A stretch of DNA of 33,864 bases from Thermotogae bacterium (GTDB lineage Bacteria; Hydrothermota; Hydrothermia; LBFQ01): the NCBI GenBank assembly GCA_013154295.1, contig JAADCS010000001.1, forward strand, positions 1 to 33,864, in the 5' to 3' direction. The position numbers and the translations under genes are program-made. Below are positions 8,979-17,735 of the stretch, piece after piece. Positions within the stretch are counted from its first letter, which is position 1. Each line of letters starts with the position of its first letter. The notes below the pieces were generated by a model, which saw only the letters and a list, made by a program, of their open reading frames with translations, was not told the DNA's origin and ran no database searches.

Positions 8979-10079
8979 CTAAATCAGGATGAGACTTTTG
9001 GGTGAAGAAGTTAGATTCTCTCCTCTTTTGGCTACCACTATATCCTCTATCCTTACGCCAAACTTACCTTCCAGATATACACCCGGCTCCACCGTAACCA
9101 CCTCATCTCCCTTAAGGATGTATTTAGAAAGTGGTGAGAGAGTTGGAGCCTCGTGAACGTCCATACCTACCCCATGGCCTAAACCGTGCCCAAACGTACC
9201 GGCAAAGTCGCTGTTTTCTATCACTTCCCTCGCTGCCCTATCCACCTCCTTTGCCCTGATCCATTTACCAAAGTGTAGCTTCTCTATTGCCCTCCTCTGG
9301 GCCTCTAAAACCACCTCATAGGCTCTCTTAAACTCCTCGTCCACCTGCTTTCCAATCCACAGGGTGCGGGTCATATCCGAAACGTACCCGTTTACCCTCA
9401 AACCAAAATCCAAAAGAAGGACTCCGCTTTCCGGTATAACCTTATCGGTGGGACGCGCATGGGGTAAAGCGGAATTGGGCCCGGAGGCCACGATACTCTC
9501 AAAAGCCATGCCCTCGGCACCGTTACGTCTGGCCCAGATTTCCATTTCAAAGGCCAGCTCCTTTTCCGTCATCTTACCTGGTTCCACATTATCAAGGATC
9601 CACGAAAAGAGGGAATCTGTAAGACGTTGGGCTTCCCTTATAAGCTCGATCTCCTGGTTTTCTTTCTTTACGCGAAGGTTGGAGATATAACCGGAGACCA
9701 CATAAAGACGTACGCCACTTCCTCGTAGAGCCTTCCTTAAATTTTTAAGAACCACAGCGGGGATGTTCCCCTCTACTGCCACCGACTTCACCTTAAGGGA
9801 TTTTAACTTCTCTGCCACGCTACTTAAGGGCGATTTTCCAGGCGGCACATCTAACACCTCAACACCTTCCTTAACCTCTTTACGGGCCTGTATCTTATAA
9901 CGGAAATCAACTATAAGTAAATTTCGCCTCCTACTTTGAAGGAAAAAAGCTGTGGAGCCCGTGAAACCAGTGATGTAACGTAGATCGGCCCCTCTCCAGG
10001 CTTCTGGTTTATACAGAAGATAGGCATCATGATATTTGGACCAAGCACGACGAAGTTCCAGTATTCCCTTCCAGGTCAT
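8979..10079 (-). CDS. M24 family aminopeptidase P / Xaa-Pro peptidase
   Basis: LLDFGLRVNGYVSDMTRT, FGHGLGHGVGMDVHEAP, VTVEPGVY, GVRIEDIVV metal-ligand motifs. Confidence 0.9.
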   Translation of the reverse strand: MTWKGILELRRAWSKYHDAYLLYKPEAWRGADLRYITGFTGSTAFFLQSRRRNLLIVDFRYKIQARKEVKEGVEVLDVPPGKSPLSSVAEKLKSLKVKSVAVEGNIPAVVLKNLRKALRGSGVRLYVVSGYISNLRVKKENQEIELIREAQRLTDSLFSWILDNVEPGKMTEKELAFEMEIWARRNGAEGMAFESIVASGPNSALPHARPTDKVIPESGVLLLDFGLRVNGYVSDMTRTLWIGKQVDEEFKRAYEVVLEAQRRAIEKLHFGKWIRAKEVDRAAREVIENSDFAGTFGHGLGHGVGMDVHEAPTLSPLSKYILKGDEVVTVEPGVYLEGKFGVRIEDIVVAKRGENLTSSPKSLILI

Positions 10080-10094
10080 AGATGGGATTCTACT

Positions 10095-10111
10095 CCCGAC
10101 ACCTTGTCGGG
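10095..10111. promoter_or_regulatory. Palindrome between divergent -10 boxes (candidate operator)
   Basis: CCCGACA-cct-TGTCGGG, perfect 7-bp inverted repeat; -10 boxes at 10087-10092 (-) and 10114-10119 (+) flank it. Confidence 0.55.
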
Positions 10112-10127
10112 TGTAAAATATCGTCCT

Positions 10128-10511
10128 ATGTTGTTCATTCTAAGCTTGACCGTTGTAGATGCGTGGGCACGCCCTGGAATGGAGGGTGGGAACTCCGCTG
10201 TCTACTTTACCGTTAAGAACGAGTCCGATAAACCCGACACCCTATATGGGGCTTCCGTTGTGGAGGATGTGGCCGAGAAGGTGGAACTACACGAGACCTA
10301 CGATGCCGGCGACGGAAAGCTGGGCATGAGGCACGTCGACTTCGTAGTCGTTCCTGCCAAGGGAGAGTTACACTTCAAGCCCGGTGGCTATCACGTAATG
10401 CTTATCGGTCTAAAGAGAACTCTGCGTGACGGTGACGAAATAACTCTAGTCCTCAAGTTCAAAAGGGCAGGGGAGGTCGTTATAAAGAACGTAAAGGTGA
10501 AAGTAGAATAA
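10128..10511 (+). CDS. PCu(A)C-type copper chaperone-like periplasmic protein
   Basis: NSAVYFTVKNESDKPDTL...VELHET...MRHVDFVVVPAKGELHFKPGGYHVMLIGLKRTLRDGD; short N-terminal hydrophobic segment. ATG 10128 is 8 nt after TAAAAT. Confidence 0.8.
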   Translation: MLFILSLTVVDAWARPGMEGGNSAVYFTVKNESDKPDTLYGASVVEDVAEKVELHETYDAGDGKLGMRHVDFVVVPAKGELHFKPGGYHVMLIGLKRTLRDGDEITLVLKFKRAGEVVIKNVKVKVE

Positions 10512-10518
10512 GGAGGAG

Positions 10519-12279
10519 ATGGCAGAGGATAAGTTGCGTGAGGAGATACTGGGGATAGTGAGTGGTTTTTGTTCCACATCGGTCGGCGAAAAAGTAGTAT
10601 TGAGTCTAAGGCCGGATTATGAAGCGGCCAAACGGGAGTTTGGGGATATTGCCGTCGCACTCTCCGAATATGAAAATGGCATGTCTTTAAGCTTTCCCCG
10701 GATACCGGATCTTGAGGAGGTGTTCTCCTACCTTGATAAGTTTGGAAGTTTGGACGGTACCAAACTGTGGACCGTAGCGGATTTTGTGGAAGGTGTTCTT
10801 AATCTTCGCTCCAAAGTTCACTCCAACCGTCTCGCTCGATATCTACATGTCCCATCTCATCTCGTTCGTTTATCGCGTCAGATAAGGGAGAACCTCTCGC
10901 CGGAGGGTAGGATTCGTACAGACAAACATTCCACCCTAGCTCGGCTAATATCACGCAGGAACGAGGTTAGAGAAAAACTTCTCTCAACCTTCTCGGACAT
11001 AATACGCACCCACAGGGAAAAGTTACGCGAAGGTAAGCCGGTTATAAAGGGAGGAAGACTTTCGTTGGCTGTTATATCCAACTACCGTTTGGATGGAATA
11101 GTCCATGGCTTCTCCGCTACGACAGAAACCATCTTCGTTGAGCCCTACGAGGTCGTTCCTCTGCAGAATACTCTCATACAACTGGAGGACCAGATAAGGG
11201 AATACGAAGAGAGAATCCTTAGGTCCCTATCCACGAGAGTGATAAGGAGCGCCAATGTCCTAAGGAGGATATACAGCAATTTGGGAAAATTGGATAGTAT
11301 ATTTGCCCGCGCTAAATTCTCAATAGAGTACGATGCTCGGATCCCACGATTCGGTGATAGTCTTAAGCTCATAAAGGTCCGTGAGCCGATACTCTATAGG
11401 ACCAAAGGGAAGGATACGGTCCCCTTAGACCTCGATCTAAAAAACAAGGCTCTCCTCATAACTGGTCCTAACGCTGGGGGAAAAACGGTTAGCCTGCGTA
11501 CCGTAGCTTCAGCTATCCTGATGGCCTCCATGGGGATACCTGTGTTAGCGGAGGAGTCGGAGATACCCTATGGAGCTCGTGTTTTCATGCTGGGTTTCGA
11601 GGATGAAACGGATCTGCGAAGGGGCCTTTCAAGTTTCACTAGCGAGTTGGCCCATCTTAGGGAGATAGTGGCCGAAGCTGAGGAAGGAGATGTGGTGCTG
11701 TTTGATGAGGTGTTCGCCTCTACCGATCCGGACGAAGCTTCCGCTTTGGCCTACAGTACGGCCGAATATCTCTCAAAGCGTGGAACGTATGTCCTCATGA
11801 GCACTCACTTCTCAACCCTCAAAGTGCTGGCTAAAAATTCTGCTCTCTTTGAGGTTGCCACGGTGGAGGAGTATCGCTTGGTAATGGGATCGGTAGGGGA
11901 AAGTGGAGGAATAAGAACCGCACGTGCTTTTCTGCCAGCCGAGATTGTCAACCGAGCTGATGAGATTCTCCGTAGGGTACCTTCGTACATTCTCGAACTT
12001 CGCAGGGAGTACGAGGAGCAGGTGGAAAAGCTACGTAGAGAACGGAAGGAGGTGCGGGAGAGTCTAAGAAGGATACGTGCCGCTATAGGTAGAGGGGATG
12101 TAGGCCAGGTCTATGCGGAGGTTGAAAGTAGTGTGGGACGTCCCCCTATAGAAGAAGGCAAGGAATATCTGATAAAGAAGTTAGGAGTAAGAGGTAAAGT
12201 CCTTAGGATTAAGGATGAGGATGCTGTGGTTCAGGTGCGAAACTTCCAGCTGGTGGTCAAGCTGGAGGATCTTATCTAA
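10519..12279 (+). CDS. mutS2: MutS2-family DNA mismatch/recombination ATPase lacking the C-terminal Smr domain
   Basis: TGPNAGGKTVSLRTV Walker A; VVLFDEVFASTDPDEASALA; LMSTHFSTLK. Ends after a KOW-like segment. Confidence 0.88.
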   Translation: MAEDKLREEILGIVSGFCSTSVGEKVVLSLRPDYEAAKREFGDIAVALSEYENGMSLSFPRIPDLEEVFSYLDKFGSLDGTKLWTVADFVEGVLNLRSKVHSNRLARYLHVPSHLVRLSRQIRENLSPEGRIRTDKHSTLARLISRRNEVREKLLSTFSDIIRTHREKLREGKPVIKGGRLSLAVISNYRLDGIVHGFSATTETIFVEPYEVVPLQNTLIQLEDQIREYEERILRSLSTRVIRSANVLRRIYSNLGKLDSIFARAKFSIEYDARIPRFGDSLKLIKVREPILYRTKGKDTVPLDLDLKNKALLITGPNAGGKTVSLRTVASAILMASMGIPVLAEESEIPYGARVFMLGFEDETDLRRGLSSFTSELAHLREIVAEAEEGDVVLFDEVFASTDPDEASALAYSTAEYLSKRGTYVLMSTHFSTLKVLAKNSALFEVATVEEYRLVMGSVGESGGIRTARAFLPAEIVNRADEILRRVPSYILELRREYEEQVEKLRRERKEVRESLRRIRAAIGRGDVGQVYAEVESSVGRPPIEEGKEYLIKKLGVRGKVLRIKDEDAVVQVRNFQLVVKLEDLI

Positions 12280-12302
12280 CCCACACGGCTGTTCTACCGC
12301 CG

Positions 12303-12308
12303 TATAAT
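12303..12308 (+). promoter_or_regulatory. -10 box TATAAT upstream of tRNA-Asn
   Basis: Direct motif match, 13 nt before the tRNA 5' end. Confidence 0.7.
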
Positions 12309-12321
12309 AACTTCCTCAAAC

Positions 12322-12394
12322 GGGTCCGTAGCTCAATAGGCAGAGCACCCGGCTGTTAACCGGGGGGTTGCAGGTTCGAGTCCTGCCGGGCCCG
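12322..12394 (+). tRNA. tRNA-Asn (anticodon GTT)
   Basis: Cloverleaf: GGGTCCG/CGGGCCC acceptor, CCCGG CTGTTAA CCGGG anticodon arm, GCAGG TTCGAGT CCTGC T-arm; TATAAT at 12303-12308. Confidence 0.95.
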
Positions 12395-12400
12395 TTTATT

Positions 12401-13117
12401 TTGTTCGGTTTCCTTAATTCAGGTCTTGGAGGGTTGGTCTCTTTACGTGTGTTTCGCAAGTACTCTTCGGGTCAAGTAATATACTTAGGCGACCTAAAAC
12501 ATCAACCCTACGGTGCCCGCCCCAGAAACGAGATCGTGGAATTGTCCAAGAGGGCTGTAGCTTTCCTCCTGGATATGGGGGCTGAGGAGATTTTCATAGT
12601 ATGCAATACCATAGCGGCCAATTCCTTGGGCTCGCTTCGCAGTCAGTTCCAGGTTCCCATACACGGTATCACGGAGTGGGTGAGGTTTTACACTCCCCCG
12701 AAGGATAGGAAGATCGTGGTCATAGGAACGAGGGCAACCATAGAATCAGGTTTTTACCAACGAACTCTCGGTGCCGAGGGTATAGCCGCTCCTGAACTTG
12801 CCCTCCTAATAGAGGAAGGCCATTGGCACGATGCTGTGGTAAGAGAATATTTAAACGGTCTTCTACCTAAAGGGGAATACGTCTTAGTGTTAGGATGCAC
12901 CCATTATCCGATCTTAACACCGCTTATAAAAGAATTAAGACCCTCCGTTGAGGTGATAGATCCGGCTGAAATTTTCTTCAAATACGTGCGCCGTGAGGGG
13001 GAAAATTTCTTTGCCCATATCTACCTTACGAGGGAGAACCCACGTTACCGGGACTTTTTGCTCAATCTGGGATACGACGAGAATGAGTTTTCCCTTTATT
13101 TTCTCCCTGATTATTGA
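12401..13117 (+). CDS. murI: Glutamate racemase
   Basis: FGFLNSGLGGLVSLR, YLGDLKHQPYGARP, FIVCNTIAANSL and LVLGCTHYPIL (both catalytic Cys). Likely TTG start at 12401, not inside the tRNA. Confidence 0.85.
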   Translation: MFGFLNSGLGGLVSLRVFRKYSSGQVIYLGDLKHQPYGARPRNEIVELSKRAVAFLLDMGAEEIFIVCNTIAANSLGSLRSQFQVPIHGITEWVRFYTPPKDRKIVVIGTRATIESGFYQRTLGAEGIAAPELALLIEEGHWHDAVVREYLNGLLPKGEYVLVLGCTHYPILTPLIKELRPSVEVIDPAEIFFKYVRREGENFFAHIYLTRENPRYRDFLLNLGYDENEFSLYFLPDY

Positions 13118-14219
13118 TACGGTTGTAGTTTCCGGTAACCGATGGACCAAATCCTCTTACATTTTAAGGTACTTGAACCTACACATGGTTGATACCCTAA
13201 CGGATTCCTCCTTGATTGAGATTGAGAAAAGACTATGGCAGTTGGGTCTTTTTAGAGGTGTAAATCTGCAAGTTGTAAGGGATACTCTAAAGATCAAAGT
13301 TGAAGAGATGTGGTACATATACCCCGTACCATACCTGAGCGTTTCGACCACTGAACTGACCTACGGTCTAACCCTCCTCCACATGAACTGGAGAGGTGTG
13401 GGTGAAAACCTCTACACGACTTTAACTTTGGGGGCACGGCGTATGTTCATCTTGGGCTGGAATACGCCAAAGCACCGCCTCGTTGAAAATATCCTTTCAC
13501 TGAAGGGAGGCAGGGAGATTTATAACTCATTCTTATACTTAATGCCCATAAACAGAACCTTTTTAGCCTTTTCCTTTTCTAATCGTCTGGATGGGAGGCT
13601 ACGTTTAAAGGTCGACCTGAATCTTGAGAGGATCGGGTCTGATAGCAGTCATCTTCTTTTTGCCGGTGACGACGATGCTTTCATGAAGGTTTCCTACTCG
13701 CTATACTACGACAGCCGCGATTGGGCCAACTATCCTCGTCGGGGTTTTTACGTAAAAGGGGGAATCTCCTCCTATATGGGTGAGTTTGTTGCATGGACCT
13801 ACGGGGCGAGCGTGAGCAGTTTTTTCACATTTAAACGTCTAACCTTTAAACCTTTCCTTTCGGTGTGGCGAACTTTTGGCGATCTACCCCTTTACTTGAA
13901 ATTTCCCTTGACAGGTAGATCCGATGTCTTAAGGGAGGGACACCCCGAAGAAAGATACGTTGGAAGGAGCTTGGACGTAGCCTCGATCGAACTGAGGTAT
14001 CTTGTCTTTGAAAAGCTACCACCTCCGGTGGGGAAGTGGGTGTCAGGTGGATTAGCTACCGTTCTGTATTTGGACATGGGGCGGACCGATACCCTATCCG
14101 CCTTTATCTGTGGGTTGGGGGCCTTAAGCTATACCCCTTTTGGTACCTTCATCGCCTTGGCTGGCTATGGAACCCACGGCTTCCAATTCTTCTTCGGTGA
14201 AAGCCGAAGGATATGGTAA
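13083..14219 (+). CDS. Omp85/BamA-type outer-membrane protein with a single POTRA-like domain
   Basis: IDTVVVSGNRWTKSSYILRYLNL...IEKRLWQLGLFRGVNLQVV POTRA pattern, then beta-barrel-like alternation; GRSDVLREGHPEERYVG barrel motif region. Confidence 0.7.
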   Translation: MSFPFIFSLIIDTVVVSGNRWTKSSYILRYLNLHMVDTLTDSSLIEIEKRLWQLGLFRGVNLQVVRDTLKIKVEEMWYIYPVPYLSVSTTELTYGLTLLHMNWRGVGENLYTTLTLGARRMFILGWNTPKHRLVENILSLKGGREIYNSFLYLMPINRTFLAFSFSNRLDGRLRLKVDLNLERIGSDSSHLLFAGDDDAFMKVSYSLYYDSRDWANYPRRGFYVKGGISSYMGEFVAWTYGASVSSFFTFKRLTFKPFLSVWRTFGDLPLYLKFPLTGRSDVLREGHPEERYVGRSLDVASIELRYLVFEKLPPPVGKWVSGGLATVLYLDMGRTDTLSAFICGLGALSYTPFGTFIALAGYGTHGFQFFFGESRRIW

Positions 14220-14224
14220 GACCG

Positions 14225-15625
<1,401 letters not shown>

Positions 15626-15633
15626 GAGAGGGG

Positions 15634-15639
15634 ATTTTA
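15634..15639 (-). promoter_or_regulatory. -10 box TAAAAT, 8 nt before fumC ATG
   Basis: Direct motif match. Confidence 0.6.
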
Positions 15640-15849
15640 CCCATGAAATACTAAGTAGCATGATCCTAACCATAAGAATCTTTTCTCATAACACTTCCCT
15701 TCAAGTGGTTGATCTATTATAGCGACAGAAATTGGGCATCGCGTTGAATACCCCGCAGGATGCATGTAAAAATCCGACACTTTTTAAATCTATAGTAAAA
15801 ATTTCACCCATAGTCGCAAATATCGACAAGAACATTCCAAGAACTACCT

Positions 15850-15855
15850 TAAAAT
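15850..15855 (+). promoter_or_regulatory. -10 box TAAAAT, 9 nt before queD ATG
   Basis: Direct motif match. Confidence 0.6.
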
Positions 15856-15864
15856 ATCTTCCTT

Positions 15865-16209
15865 ATGTGGATTTTGACAGTAAAGTACGAGTTCGATGCG
15901 GCGCATAGTCTTCCGGATGTGGAGGGGCCATGTGTAAATCTGCACGGGCATAGGTGGGTGGTTGAGGCCAACGTGAGGTTCAAAGAGTTAGGGAAGGGGG
16001 GAGTGGCCATGGATTTTAAAAGGATAAAGGCGGATCTCCACTCCTTTGGACTTGACCACACCTACTTGAATGAAGTATTGGAGGATCCACCGAGTGCAGA
16101 GAACGTCGCCAGGTACTTTTATAGACGTTTGAAATCGCTTGGATACGACGTGGTTTCCGTGAGAGTATGGGAAACACCTAACTATGCGGCGACCTATTAC
16201 GAAAAGTAA
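15865..16209 (+). CDS. queD: 6-carboxytetrahydropterin synthase (QueD/PTPS family)
   Basis: FDAAHSLPDVEGPCVNLHGHRW, MDFKRIKADLHSFGLDHTYLNE, SAENVARYFY, WETPNYAATY. Confidence 0.88.
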   Translation: MWILTVKYEFDAAHSLPDVEGPCVNLHGHRWVVEANVRFKELGKGGVAMDFKRIKADLHSFGLDHTYLNEVLEDPPSAENVARYFYRRLKSLGYDVVSVRVWETPNYAATYYEK

Positions 16210-16816
16210 GTTAAAACGGGCTTACGAAACCTACATAAACACCCCAAGAGGTAGTAAGGGAAAGGTTATCAAGGAACTGGCCCAGAAATTGGGTCTCAGC
16301 GAATCTCAACTTAGGAGGGCCTTCCGTAAGATTTATGGAGGACGAAGACGCAAACGCTCCCCCAACCGATATAGAAAAGATGATATTCTCTACGCCATAC
16401 ATTACGCACGGGTAAAGAGAGTTTCGCTCTTAAATGCGTGTGCCTATATGATCGCCACCAAAAAGGTTGTGCGCCTTTCCTATGAGGAGGTTAAAGATCC
16501 GGTAAGAGCCTTCTATTTAGCCGTTATGCGCTTTATAAAGTCCTCTAACTCCTATGCTCCGAAGAGCAAGAGACCGAGCCGCAGGATGTTAAAACTGGCC
16601 CTTTTGAAAACATCATTTGATAACACTCAAAAACTGCTTCTCACGTTGGCTATAGATGGTCTTTTAACTACCCACACCCCCTTAAGCGGGGATCTGCTCG
16701 CATCCTTGGAGAAACTTTTAAGAGAGAATCTTCTTTCCTTAAGGCGCGGCAGATACTTCATAACTCCCAAATTGAGGTACGAGATCCTTGAAAGTAACTT
16801 ATTTGAGGGGACCTGA
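16184..16816 (+). CDS. Basic helix-turn-helix DNA-binding protein, unknown function
   Basis: KVIKELAQKLGLSESQLRRAFRKIYGGRRRKRSPNRYR resembles an HTH followed by a basic linker; overlaps queD and lpxK. Confidence 0.5.
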   Translation: MRRPITKSKLKRAYETYINTPRGSKGKVIKELAQKLGLSESQLRRAFRKIYGGRRRKRSPNRYRKDDILYAIHYARVKRVSLLNACAYMIATKKVVRLSYEEVKDPVRAFYLAVMRFIKSSNSYAPKSKRPSRRMLKLALLKTSFDNTQKLLLTLAIDGLLTTHTPLSGDLLASLEKLLRENLLSLRRGRYFITPKLRYEILESNLFEGT

Positions 16817-17735
16817 TCTTATCAATCCCTATGCTTGGGTCATAAGCCTCCTAAGGCGAATGAGCGATCCCCAGATTCCTCCTCTTCCTTCAGTGGGAGT
16901 AGGGAACCTGCGTACAGGAGGAACGGGTAAAACACCTTTGGTTGAATATCTCGTGGGTAAGCTTGAGGATGCGGCTATTGTCACGCTTGGGTACAGGCGC
17001 AAATACCGGGGTTGTTTCACCTCCCTCGAGAATCCTACTCCATACCATCTTGGTGATGAGGGATACATGCTGTTCAAAAAGACGGGAAAACTGGTGGTAG
17101 CTTGCAAAGATAGGATGAAAGGAACCCTAATGGCCAAGGAACGAGGAGCCAAGGCTGTGGTTTATGATGATGTGTTTCAGTACTTTAAGATAAAACCACA
17201 CGTTAGCATATTGCTGCTTAGGCCTAACGATCCTTATTCATACGTTCTTCCCTTCGGACCTTTAAGGGAACCTTTCGTGGCCTACAGATACGCTGACATA
17301 TTGGTGTTCAACTTCAAACTGGAGGGGGTTAAACCACCGCCTAAACTGGGGAAACCTACTTTTACCATGAGATACAAGATACGGGGGATGGTAGAGAAAG
17401 GCAGAGTGAAGGATGTGCGCGGCAGGAGACTTTATGCCTTCTGTGCCATAGCGGATCCTTTCAGTTTCTTTGGAGCGATTAAAAGATCTGGAGGTATAAT
17501 CGTAAAAAAGAGAATCTTCCCAGACCATTGGTGGATTTCGAAGGAAACGTTGGCCTATATGAAAACTGAAGCTGAAAGGTTGAATGCTACACCCATCTGT
17601 ACAGAGAAGGATTTTTACCGCTTGGGAGATGATTCTCTCGCCTACCTCAAGGTTGAAACGGAGGTGGAGAAAGGCCTAACGGAAGCGGTGTTTGAACTTC
17701 TCAAAGAGAGAACGAAGATCAAACCACCTCTTTGA
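16788..17735 (+). CDS. lpxK: Tetraacyldisaccharide 4'-kinase
   Basis: PSVGVGNLRTGGTGKTPLVEYL, VTLGYRRKYRG, GDEGYMLFKK, VVYDDVFQY, LPFGPLREP, FPDHWWIS, CTEKDFYRL. Confidence 0.92.
   Translation: MKVTYLRGPDLINPYAWVISLLRRMSDPQIPPLPSVGVGNLRTGGTGKTPLVEYLVGKLEDAAIVTLGYRRKYRGCFTSLENPTPYHLGDEGYMLFKKTGKLVVACKDRMKGTLMAKERGAKAVVYDDVFQYFKIKPHVSILLLRPNDPYSYVLPFGPLREPFVAYRYADILVFNFKLEGVKPPPKLGKPTFTMRYKIRGMVEKGRVKDVRGRRLYAFCAIADPFSFFGAIKRSGGIIVKKRIFPDHWWISKETLAYMKTEAERLNATPICTEKDFYRLGDDSLAYLKVETEVEKGLTEAVFELLKERTKIKPPL

Noticed and set aside
12368-12400. ORF-track start of murI inside tRNA-Asn
   Set aside because: Translation from 12368 would be tRNA sequence (MQVRVLPGPF); the racemase homology begins at FGFLNSG, so TTG 12401 is preferred.
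15716-15721. Additional TATAAT on the minus strand upstream of fumC
   Set aside because: No gene starts 6-10 nt downstream; could be a second fumC promoter but fumC already has a box at 15634, so not claimed.
15674-15864. Riboswitch (e.g. preQ1) upstream of queD
   Set aside because: queD appears leaderless (TAAAAT 9 nt from ATG), leaving no 5' UTR, and no preQ1-like structure was recognised.
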